From Sipunculus nudus (lineage: Eukaryota; Annelida; Sipuncula; Golfingiida; Sipunculidae), in assembly GCA_026874595.1 (NCBI GenBank), contig CM049309.1:17624576-17688575 (forward strand): a stretch of 64,000 nucleotides of DNA, in the 5' to 3' direction. This document shows, one piece after another, positions 12,901-24,900 of this stretch (position 1 is its first letter; the number at the start of each line of letters is the position of its first letter). Under the pieces are notes generated by a model, which was given only the letters and a program-made list of their open reading frames with translations, had not been told where the DNA came from and made no database searches. A program made the position numbers and the translations under genes.

Positions 12901-15900
12901 TTTCTGTTGACGATGTTAAGGTGTAATGCCTTCGTCTCTCACGGGCACCGCAGTTTGTATCTGACTAGATTCTTATTACACTGGGCATCCACATCAAACT
13001 TGCTTCCAATAAAATTTATGAAGATACAAAGATGCGTTTTTCATGATATATAAACATGATAAAGCGTTCAAGAACCAAATGGGTGTCCATGACGAAGCAA
13101 ACTCAGTGTACCATTCCTGGTACGCACATGCCTCGTGTGCAATTCACGTGGGATCTTCAGCAATAATATTTACAAAATACTGCAAAGCACGCGTGGTGGA
13201 ACAACTGTGATACAGGTTAAACTGTCATCTTAGTTAAGTTTAAACGACCCCTGTTAGTTTTTGGATGGGTCACCGCGCGTACCAAACGGGGCCTGATCGA
13301 GGACACGTGAGCTAGGACCATTTCCGGTCGTATATATTCTAACGCGCCTTTACTTTCCTATATTTATTACGTATTATGCAAATAAAAGTTATCTGATAAT
13401 AGCCAGTTATTTTTTATAAAGTCTTCTTCCAACTTGATGCAGCTGCTTGTCCCTTTTCTGTCCGCCGATATCGCCGCCTGGCGGGTTAACTTGAAACAAC
13501 TGGTGGTTACATGAGTTGCCGTCTATGTCAAGTGATCGTACCTATACGCGAAGTAGTGATCATTTTGTAAAGTGATTGAGCTCAGTTTGATTAATCATTA
13601 GCGTACTGCGTATAATTCATGTGACGGTTGGAAGCCCATTTGTAGAAAATACTGTTAAGCTAACAAAACAAACTTATATACGACCAAATTATCACTCAAT
13701 TCATATGACAGCTCGAGTGTCAGAGTGGCTCTGCGTCTCTACGGGAGGTTATCAAACCGTATGCCTCTAATATCTCGACCACCGCAAATTCTGCATGAAG
13801 ATAATTTTCAAATATCCTCCATTATCTCCACCTCTGAGAAAATTAATTATTTTTAAGTGGTTGCCAAATTAGAATAAATACGGTACTTGTACAGATAACA
13901 TTATAGGTAGTTTAAGATAAAGAAGTATTACCAATAAGATTTGATTTCTCCAAGGAGGGAAATAATGACCTTAAGATGAGTCATGATTCAAGCCTTTGGG
14001 TAAAGGTTTATATTGGATCCACTTGCCCTGTTGAACAAGTATGTGCTGATTTTTGATTGCCCTACCACCATTTTCAAGAAATTTTACTTGCTCAGGACAA
14101 GGGGTTTACCATTTATATCAGGCTCTGTCTCCCTTGAAACTTCTAGAAAATTTAGGCTGGCAAAGTTCTTGAATACTGAATCTGTACATTAATGAACCAT
14201 TCTAAACAGGCCTCTACAGCCTTCAGGGGCTATTACAGGCTGTTCAGTGATCTTACTTGTCCTAATTCTTTTCAATTTTTTTGTCTCAGTCCTGTTTATC
14301 TTAATTTTTCTTAGACCTGCAACAGGTCAAGGAATATTTTTTTCTATCATAAATTAATACTCATATTTATCTTATTTCAAAAGGGCCTTGTATAACATTT
14401 TGTTTAATCTGGTTAATTACTCTAGCCCTCAGCAGCCTAATCAAAGTTGAGCAGAGGTCAGTAAATATTTGCTAGATGTGGTTTTTAACACCTACTGCCT
14501 TTGATTGGGTGCACTTATTAATTTGCATCACTTATCACTGCTTATCCCTGTACATTTGCTTGAAATTAGACCATCTTTTGTACAATCTTTTTATATTTTT
14601 TTATTATTTTAGATTTTGGATAAACTAAATATCAGTTCACAGTTTTTAATTTTTGATAAACGATTTTTTAGATAAGTTGTGTTAAGATAAGTGATACTCT
14701 ACTGTACATTTTTTCAACACGTGTGCTATTGCCAGTCCAGCATATTATTGTACTATTCAGGTGCTATTCAACATATTTTCTTCACTTATATCATAATTTA
14801 ATTAGTAAGAATAACATTTTCATAGTGCTAGTTTTGTTTATATGTATTTTTTCTGACTTACCCCCTCCCCCCCCCCCCCCCCAAAAAAAACATACCAGTT
14901 TGCTGAATCTGTCATACATTTTCGGTAATGTGTTTACAGAAATACAGATAAAATGAACATGGAAAATGTCTGCTGAGGACAATTTGTTATTAGCTCAGCT
15001 GACTGTAAGTCATCTGAGCTATAGGGATCACCTTTTGTCCGTCGTCCGTCCGTCCGGCCGTCTGTCCGTTAACAGGGCACAAATCGTAACCGCTAGAACT
15101 GGAATCTTCTTACTTGACATCCTGGGAGGTCTATGGAAATTCTCCTTGTAAACCTGAAATAAGGTCACTGTGACCTATATTCTTCGAGCTATGGGGTTCT
15201 GAAGTACCCCCCAGAATAATGGAAAATTTGATACAAAAGCTCAAGTATCTGAACAACTAATGCATTGATCATCATGATTTTTTTTGCATGGATATTGATC
15301 ATGGAGTGTTTCATCAGTTTCTGCAGACTGGTGGCACCACCTGTATTTTTTCGATTTTTACCAATATTTTTCTCTATTTTTGAGACCTCTTAAGATGCGG
15401 CCATCTGTTAACAGGGCACAAATCGTAACGACTACACCTAGAATCTTCTCTCTTGACATGCAGGGAGGCCCATAAAAATTCTCTTTGGAAACCTGAAATT
15501 AGGTCTCTGTTACCCATAACCTTTGAGCTATGGGGCTCCGAAGTACCCTCCAGATTAATGGAAAATTTGATACAAAAGCTCAAGTATCTAAACAACTATT
15601 GCAATGATCACCATGATTCTTTGCATGGATATTGATCATGGAATGTGTCATCAGTTTCTGCAGTATGGTGGCGCCACCTGTATTTTTTCAATTTTTAGCT
15701 CAGCTGACTGAAAGTCATCTGAGCTATAGGGATCACCTTTTGTCCGTCGTCCGTCCGTCCGTCCGGCCGTCTGTCCGTTAACAGGGCACAAATCGTAACC
15801 GCTAGAACTGGAATCTTCTTACTTGACGTCCTGGGAGGTCTTTGGAAATTCTCCTTGTTAACCTGAAATTAGCTCACTGTGACCTATATTCTTCGAGCTA

Positions 15901-18900
15901 AGGGGTTCTGAAGTACCCCCCAGAATAATGCAAAATTTAATACAAAAGCTCAAGTATCTGAACAACTAATGCATTAATCACCATGATTCTTTGCATGGAT
16001 ATTGATCATGGAGTGTTTCATCAATTTCTGGAGATTGGTGGCGCCAGCTATATTTTTTTATTTTTTACGATTTTTTTTCTCTACTTTTGTGATCTTTAAA
16101 CATTTGGTCATCTGTAAACAGGGCACAAATCATAATGACTGGACCTAGAATCTTCTGTCCTCACCTCCAGGGAAGCCCATAAAAGGTCTACATGGAAACC
16201 CGAAATAAGGTCCCTGTTACCCATATTCTGTGAGCTATGGGGCTCTGAAGTACCCCCCAGAATAAAGATTTGGTCATATATTAACAGGGCACAAATCATA
16301 ATGACTGGACCTAGAATCTCCTTTCTTGACATGCAGGGAGGCCTTTGGAAAGTCTCTTTGGAAATCTGAAATTAGGTCTCTGTTACCCATATCCTTCATG
16401 CTATGGCTCCGAGAATAAAGATTTGGTCATCTGTTAACAGAGCACAAATTATAATGACTTGACCTAGAATCTCCTTTCTTGATATGCTGGGAGGCCCCTG
16501 AAAAGTCTCCTTGTGCACCTGAAATTACATCTCTGTTACCCATATCCTTCATCCTATGCGGCTTTGAAATACCCCCCAGAATAAACATTTGGTCATCTGT
16601 TAACAGGGCACAAATCATAATAACTGGACCTAGAATTTTATTTTTTGACATGCTGGGAGACCCCTGAAAAGTCATCTTGTAAACCTTGAAAATAGGTGTC
16701 TGTTACCCATATCCTTCATGCTACAGAGCTCCATAGTACCCCAATGAATATTGGATGATTTTATACAAAAGGTCAAGTTTGGAAAAAGTATTTCATTGTA
16801 TCGCCAGACATAGTCTGGAGATACTATGGTTTAGGCACGGTTGCGCCGCCGCCGTCGCAGAGATTTCTTTTGGACACAATAACTCAAACAATATTTCAAG
16901 GATCTTTTTCAAACTTGACACATTCATAGATATAGGTGAGAGGACGAAGCCTATTTAAAATGGGGTCATGACCTCAACTAGGAGAGTGACCTTGACCTTG
17001 AATAGATCCATTTTTGGGGAAAATCACACAAATTCTTAAATATCTCAAGAAATCTTTCATGGATTTATCCAAAAATCAAGTTGGACAAAGATCTTGGATA
17101 GTGTTGGTTACACTAAACAAAAAGGACATACTCAAACGGCAAATTATTCCCGAGGGTTTCATTTTCGCGATTATCTCCCATTCGCGAATATCGCGAAATT
17201 AAAACCCTCGCGAACAAAAAGGCAACCACAGTATACTGTGAGCATTATAAGTCAAACAGTAATGGACAGATTTCTTTCATGTTATGCATGTATATAGATA
17301 TGGTTTATGGAATGAGGTATATTTAATTTTAAATTTAATTTTAAAATTTAATTTAATTTAAATTTTTTTTTTAAATTTAATTTTTTTTTTCAAATGTTGG
17401 ATATTTTGGAATGCAGTTTATTTCTCAAACAAGTTACTCCAAACATACATATACAACTCAATACATCATTAAATATATACTTCTATTTATACATAACCTT
17501 TTACATAACAATTGCCTTCACTTTAAATATTCCTATATTATGTACAAATGTTTCTCACATTCATTGCTAAAATACAAATACATCACATTATATCAACAAA
17601 ATACCACAAAACCTCATTTGTCTGGCGATACTATGGCACCAGCGGTGCCAAGAAATGTCTAGTTCAAATTTGACATTCAGATGATAAAATTACTTTTGTC
17701 AATGTCTTCCTGGTCAGCTGAGCGTCATGACCCCTGGGTCACTTGTTTTTCCTTTATCAAGCTAAGTTCAGCTGTTAATTCTCATATAAATCCATATGGT
17801 TGTATATTTAGTGTGATATTTTACCACCAGATGGCAGTAGAATATGGGCTACCTTAATGTGTGCCCTGTTGTCCACTGATGCACCAAGCTTGACAGCTGT
17901 TACCCTCAGACCAGAGACTGGTACTTCATATTACTTCGTGTTCCTTGTGCTATTTTTGTTGTAAGGCCAGCTATTCAAGTGACTATGTATCTTATAATAT
18001 TTATTGTAATAACATGACTTTCACCGAATCAAAAGCTGTCACATGGTTTCCTTTACCACATCAGTTCATTCAGCATGTCATGGCAAAATAGATTTGAAAT
18101 TAAATAAATTGTTTGACCAAATCGGCTTTTGTGGTTCTGGGGTAGAGCACAGGACTCAAAGCCAGGAGATCTTGAGTTCAAATCTCAGCCGAGGCGGGTC
18201 AGCCCCCGACCAGGTTGAGCATTCTGCAGGCTTCATGGGAAGGACATGCCCAACAGCCATGTTGCACTCAAAAAGAGGGTGCCTTTTGGAGGTTTTATTG
18301 GTGGTATGACTTAGCAATGCACATGATTACCCACCCAGTGCTGCAGGTGCAGTGGTCACCATGCCTGGTTAACACCTAGATAAAAAATAAATGCAAGCAT
18401 GTGATACTGCCCTGCCACGCATAAGCTGAAACAGGGATTGAATTGCACAAATGTACATGAAATTAGTAAAGCTAGCATTAAAAAATGGAGGCAGTTAACC
18501 TAAAAAAATATAAAGTTAAAAAAATTGTTTGACCAAAACTCCATGAAAGGTATGGTGATGGTGTCCTCCTATTATAAGTTTAGTTTTAGTAACTTTACAG
18601 TAACAAAATATCTCCAAGTAGTAATGAGCATTTCTTGGTAAAACAAACAGTTATCAAATAGATACAGCCATTAAGGGCTGAAATGGGCAATGAGTTTTGA
18701 ACTCAAGAACTCAAAAGGTAACACAGGACTCCAGTACTCATTATCTTGGCAACACTCTACTAGACATTTAAAGTTAGAAAACAAAATGACAAAATTAGAG
18801 TCTGGCAATGTTCTCATGGGTTGAATCATTCATTTTGGTTAATGTTTATAACAAAAAGCCTATATTTCCTTCATATAGTATATATATATATATAACATTT

Positions 18901-21900
18901 GACACTAATATTTGATTCTTTTTTTCTGTTCTTTTAAAATGGATTAAAAAATACTCAAGAATTTTTTACCCAAAATATTCCTCCTCCAATCCCCCCCCCC
19001 CCTTTCCCACCAAAAGCTATATTACACATTTCTGGAATAAGCAATGAAAACTAGATAAGTTTTAGATTAGAAAGTTTTATGATTATTGAACATTATTTAT
19101 TGGGTCCACTTATGGCCATTGTCATAGTCAGCTTCATTCTCATTCATATTACAGACAGCGCCCCCGGATGATAAATTACTGTTCACCATCAGGTACATGT
19201 GTGTATAATGTATCCAATAAACATCAGGCCACCATCCCACAGGGTACCCTACCTCGTCAGGGGCAGTGGCCATTGTAGCCCTTTCATGTGTTAAAGAAAA
19301 CACAGGCATATATATTAACACCAGTGATGTGCTAATTAGAGTGAACCCGATATGAGGGGCCCCATCATGTGTCCGGCTGCCCCTAGTGTTGTTGGTTCAT
19401 CGATTCGACGACCCTTTGTTGTGTTAGTTCTGTTGTCTAAACGTGCTCACAGCCTCCACACAGTCTCAGCATATTTGCGCAGCTTCTTGTGTGGATATTG
19501 AATGCAATCAATGTATAGAAACAGTATCCGTCTCTCGGAGCCTGTACAGTCACTCCTCGTGAATGCTGGCTTTTGTAACGGTGAGGACTAAAGTGCTGAT
19601 CATGTCCTTTTCATGATGTCAGGATGACGCCCTTGAAAGGTGTCGTGCCGCAATATTGAGCATCTAGCGTCATAAAAAATATGGATTCATACGCACAAGT
19701 GTGCTTCATAAATCATCATTTACTGTTCACGTGTCCAACTCATGGTTTTTCTGTTGCAAATCATAGTCATCTTTTACCTTAAATGTATATCATACAGATC
19801 GAGGTTGAATTTACAAACTGAAGTTCGTAAAGTATTCATTTTAAAAGAATACATATATTAAATACAATATTATCATAAACTATAACTAGAAATCTGCATT
19901 CTTAAGAATGCAAGCCTGTACCATATATTTGCTTACACTTGTTTGGCTGATATTTAAAGGTTCAGTCATGCATAAGTGACTGTATATTGTGAATATTCCT
20001 TGGTAACGTTCCTGAATCCAGATCATATGCCAAATCCACACCAAAATCTAATTGATTCTTCCTTTGGCCATTCCTCAAATGCCCTGAAAAATTTCATGCG
20101 ATGCAGTTTGGTGATTAGCACCTATAATCCTCTGCTGTTAAGAAGACCCCCACTTTGTGATTTATTGTATGATAAAAACGCTGATTGAGAGAAGAAGATG
20201 AGAAGAAAGAAATAGTGCAAGTGTGTTTATTTCATCATTTACTTATTTATTGGAGAAAAAGATGTAGATTACATATCATCAAATGCTTCTTTGTAATCTT
20301 GATATCTTCAGGCTAATAAATAACTTTTTTAGTTACCAGAGTGCTCAGAACATGTTAGTTAAATGTAAACAGGAAAGGGTTTATTTTAACTGCTCATAGG
20401 AACTAAGGAAGATACCTCCTAACATAGATTATGTTCTCTACTCTGTTGCTCAGGGAGAGAAAGGTGCAGAGGTAATCATTAGCAGCTGAACTGAAACTTA
20501 AAGTATATTCTTTGTAAGAACGTCACTTTTTACAACTTTTTTTCTCGTTCATTATATTCCTGATGATTATGTCACATGATCAGATCCTTCTTAAAAACAA
20601 TTAGGTAAAAACACTGACAGTTATCCTTTAGTTTTATCACAAGCATATCTTGTAGCAAATAACAATAATTTATGTATTCTCAGGCTTTTTATAAAATGAT
20701 TGTATTTTTTTTTTTTCATATTGTTTGTATGCTTTTTGTAACAACATGGCTACACTGCAAAATTTTTTCCAACATCATCTGAGAGACCAAATCTGGCAGT
20801 CTTCTTCAGATGCAGAGGTTGAAGTGTAGGATGTGCAAAACATATTGGGACTCAAGGTTTTAGGTGAAATCCCTATTCATCGTGAGAGTCCTCAGATAGA
20901 AGGAGGGGATCGTTTAACCCCCAGGGAGTGTGGAGAGCAGGATTAGTATATAGGGGAGGGGCTGGAAGCAAGGTGTGTGAGTACTCCCTACCCTTAAGGC
21001 TTGCACCACCGCTGGCCACTTTCAACATTGATGAAGCCAGCGCTGGGCAGCAGGTTTTGTTCCCAGCGGCTGGACAACAGGTGAAGGAGCTTGTTTGTCC
21101 ACGCAAGAAATCGCCTTCAGCTCCAATGCTTCCAACGCAGAATTTTACCTGTTGGTTTATACATCTGGTTTACATGTGATGCATAACTGGCTACTTTCAT
21201 GTTGTGTGTGAGAGTAGATGTGTACACAAACATATATGGTCACTTTGTGCACATAGGTGGTCAGTTAGTTGACTCTAGCTGATAATGAAGTCTAGAAATA
21301 TGGTCCAGTGTTAAAATGCCGAGTAAAATAATGGTACTGACCAAAGTTGCAGGTGTAATTGATGGGGAGTGAGAAATAGGGTATCACACTCGCAATATTC
21401 AGACAAAGAGAGAATGAGAGAAAACATAGTTAACATTTTTGATAAATTAAGTTTTGTTATTCACGTTCAAAATATACAAAATTTAAATATTTAACTTTCA
21501 TATATTTAAATATTTTCTAACTCTAAAGATAAAAAAGTGAAATGAAAAATCAGATTACCTAAAGAATACCTTAATTCTTAGAGCTTATACTTTAGTGACA
21601 TTTAAGTGTAACTGTTTTGCTCATTAGCATCTTTTTCAAAGTCTCAGATTTCAAATTCCTGCCATCTGTGCACTGTGTCTAATAGCTCTATCGAGATATT
21701 ACATCAGCGCGAGTGTCTGTATTGTTAAAGTATTGTACTGTGATCGCAAGTTCCATACATAGGTGTTTAGTCCATACTGTATTTCATTTTGGTTATGTTT
21801 TGTCCATTCTTAATAAAGATGGGACTTTTTTTTGTCCAAACTGTATTTGTTTTTACCATTTTTGTCCATACCATTTTTTATGGGTAATGATTGTCCAAAC

Positions 21901-24900
21901 CATGATTTTATATATCCTATTTGCTTGTCCCATGATTATCCATACCCTATTTAGGCCATTAGTGTCCATTCCTTATATATTTGGGCCATGGTTGTCCATA
22001 CCATATTTGTTTTGGTCATGATTGTCCATACCCTGTTTGTTGGTCCCATGATTGTCCATAACATTTGGGGTTTGATTTTCCGTACCATATTTTTTTTGCC
22101 ATGATTTTCCATACCGTCTTTGTTTGGGCAATCATTGTCCGTACCATATTAGGCCATTATCGTACATACCATATTTATATAGGCCGTGGTTGTTAATCCC
22201 ATATTTCTTTGGCCATGATTGTCCTTATCTTAATTGTTTAGGCCATGATTGTCCATAACATATTTGTTTAGGCTATGATTATCCATCCCATATAAAACTT
22301 ATTTGGGCAATGATTGTCCATACCATATTTGTTTAGGCCATGATTGTCCATACCAGATTTATTTGGGCTATGATTGTCCCTACCATATTCAGGCCATTAT
22401 TGACCATACTCCGCTTATTTAGGCCATTGCTGTCCATACCATATTTATATGGGCCATGATTGTCCATACCATATTTGTTTGAGCTATGGTTGTCCATGCC
22501 ATATTTGTTTGGGCCATGGTTGTCCATACCATATTTTTGCATGCAACAGATATCAAAGTGTCCCACCCACAGAAGTTTCATAAGAATGAATCAGATCTAT
22601 TATTTGTGATGCTAGGTGAACTGGCTGTGCATAAATTTATCAAAATCACTGAACTTGAATTTGACAGGAAAAGGGAATTTGCCTGCAAAGATCATATTTA
22701 GAATTTGAGAACGTGTAAATAGTCAGGGCCACAAATATCAAGCTTAATGACGGAGATGACATGGAAATGAGCAGGATCAGATTCAAAGTGGGACGTGACC
22801 AATTTAGTAGCCACCAAGGGTGACCAGAATGATAGATAAATCTGATAGAACATTTTAGTCACCACCATGTATGTGCGCTTGGTTGGGATTAACAGCTCCG
22901 TACAATCTGTGTCTGTAGAGGGAGTAAACCTAAAATGATCCTGAGTGTCTCATTTGATTAAGACAAAGTTGTGTTATGGTAAGCTAACTGCATATATATT
23001 CCCAGTTAAGTTCTAATTTAAATATGTCTATATCCCTGATAACACCAGAGTAGTACACAACAAAATGTAGCGGCTACAATATGTTCTTACTAGTGGTGGG
23101 AGTCGGTTCCTTTTCCGTAATCGATCATCAGTTTGAGCAAACCAATTGATGATCGATTAATAATTGGTTCAGGCAAATGTAAAGAAAGCTGCAGTTATCC
23201 GTGAAACTGTACTTTCTTAACCAAATGCAAAAAAAAGAAGTTTTTGCCTTTTTTATATTTTCCTATTTTTGGTAAAATATGCTTATTAAAGTTTCATTTT
23301 AATTATTTATAATAATCAAGAATTAAACGACAATCCAGGACATCTGCTTGCTGCATAGACCCGGATAATTTATGGAACATTTTAACGCCATACAGCCCAT
23401 ATTGTGCAATGTACATCTCGTTACAAAACTCCCTGCTAATTCTGCAGCTCCCTGCCAGTTCACAGAGGTTTATTACGTCCTCCGTTCTCTCATCTACCGT
23501 GTCATACTCAGTAACATAAGAAAGTTATTTGGGAACACAGACTCATCATCATGATTATGATGTAATTTATCATTGCCTTTAGTAATCAAGCGCTTAAAAG
23601 TGGCAGCAAACTGACCGACTTTCGATAAAACTTGATGATCCACCCACCACTACTGAGTTTTTACTGCTTATGTCTTGGTGGCTATGAGGAGTGCAGCTTG
23701 TGTCTTCTTTGACCAAAGTAAGCAGTAACTGAAAAATCATTATTTCCTGTTGCCAGTAAGTTGAACTCATGTAAAAAATAAGATGCTTTTATCACGGTGA
23801 AAAGTTTTAATGTTGCACTGACACTGATAATTAAGCTGCTATTTTCTGGAAATAGTATCATATTATTGTCATTGTAGGTGGCTCTGACCAATGCTGATGG
23901 ATTATGTTACTGGTCACCATTTTCTATATAATTTTTTTTTTTTGGTGGAGGTAACCACCTCCATTTGTCCATGCTTTCTTATCTAATTCTTAATCTAAGC
24001 ATGTACATCTGCAGAGTTCCATTTTGGTTTGGGCCTACGTGACAGGGGGGTAACACTAGCTTCCTATCAGATTAGTGTTGTATCCTGGTGTCACTAAGGC
24101 CCGGTGTCTACCATACCTGCGGGTCATGGGTGTGTAATCATTCCCAAGCTGGGTCATAACACTGAGGGACCCCCCCCCCCCCCCCCCCCGATGCACTCGT
24201 TTGTGAGTGATACACAGCTGTGTTCCCATTAAGCCTGCAGAGCGCTCACCATTGATTGGGGGCCGACCGCGAAAATCTCACCTCCTCGCCTGAGGTTTGA
24301 ATTCACGACCTCCCGGCTTTGAGTCCTGTGCTCTACCTCTGAGCCACAGAAGCCAGTTACACTGTAAAATCTTTTGTATTTTTTTAGCTCAGATGACTGT
24401 AAGTCATCTGAGCTATAGGGATCACCTTTTGTCCGTTGTCCGTCCGGCCATCTGGGCGTCTGTCCGTTAACAGGGCACAAATCGTAACCACTGGACCTGG
24501 AATCTTCTTGCTTTACATCCAGAGAGGTCCATGAAAAATCTCCTTGGAAACCAGGAATTAGGTCTCTGTTACCCATATCCTTCGAGCTATGGGGCCCCAA
24601 AATACCCCCCCAGAATAGTCAAAAATTTCATACAAAAACTTCAATATCTCATTACTACATCACTGATGATCATGATTTTTGGCATACATATTAATCATGA
24701 GATGTTTCAACAGTTTCTGCAGACTGGTGGTGCCACCTGTATTTTTTCGATTTTTTAAGAATTGTTTTCTCAATTTTTGAGATTTTTAAAGATGTGGTTA
24801 TCTGTCAACAGGGAACAAATTGTAACAACTGGACCTAGAATCTTCATTCTTGTCATGCAAGGAGGCCCATGAAAAGTGTCTGTGGAAACCTGAAATTAGG

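Larger units (their letters stand above)
15695..17746 (+). repeat. R1-family element, full length, with internal array and nested TIR element
   Basis: Second AGCTCAGCTGACT head, then units starting AACAGGGCACAAATC repeated at spacings of about 153-166 bp (16116, 16282, 16435, 16601), each with CCTAGAATCTTC, CATATCCTTC and CCCCCCAGAATAA. It is interrupted by the GTATCGCCAGAC element (16798-17631). The end GTCAGCTGAGCGTCATGACC, CCTGGGTCACTTG abuts a T-run at 17746: inverted CAGCTGA, TGACCC/GGGTCA stem-loop, CTTG. Confidence 0.75.

Noticed and set aside
22333-22581. Minus-strand open frame with repeated MDNHG-NKYG pattern
   Set aside because: It follows from the 30-bp minisatellite period; it has no start context or partner exon, and units outside the regular part break it.
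18122-24356. tRNA genes at the A/B-box-like segments
   Set aside because: The segments recur as four diverged copies with the same long non-tRNA tail and do not close a proper acceptor stem; they are SINE heads.
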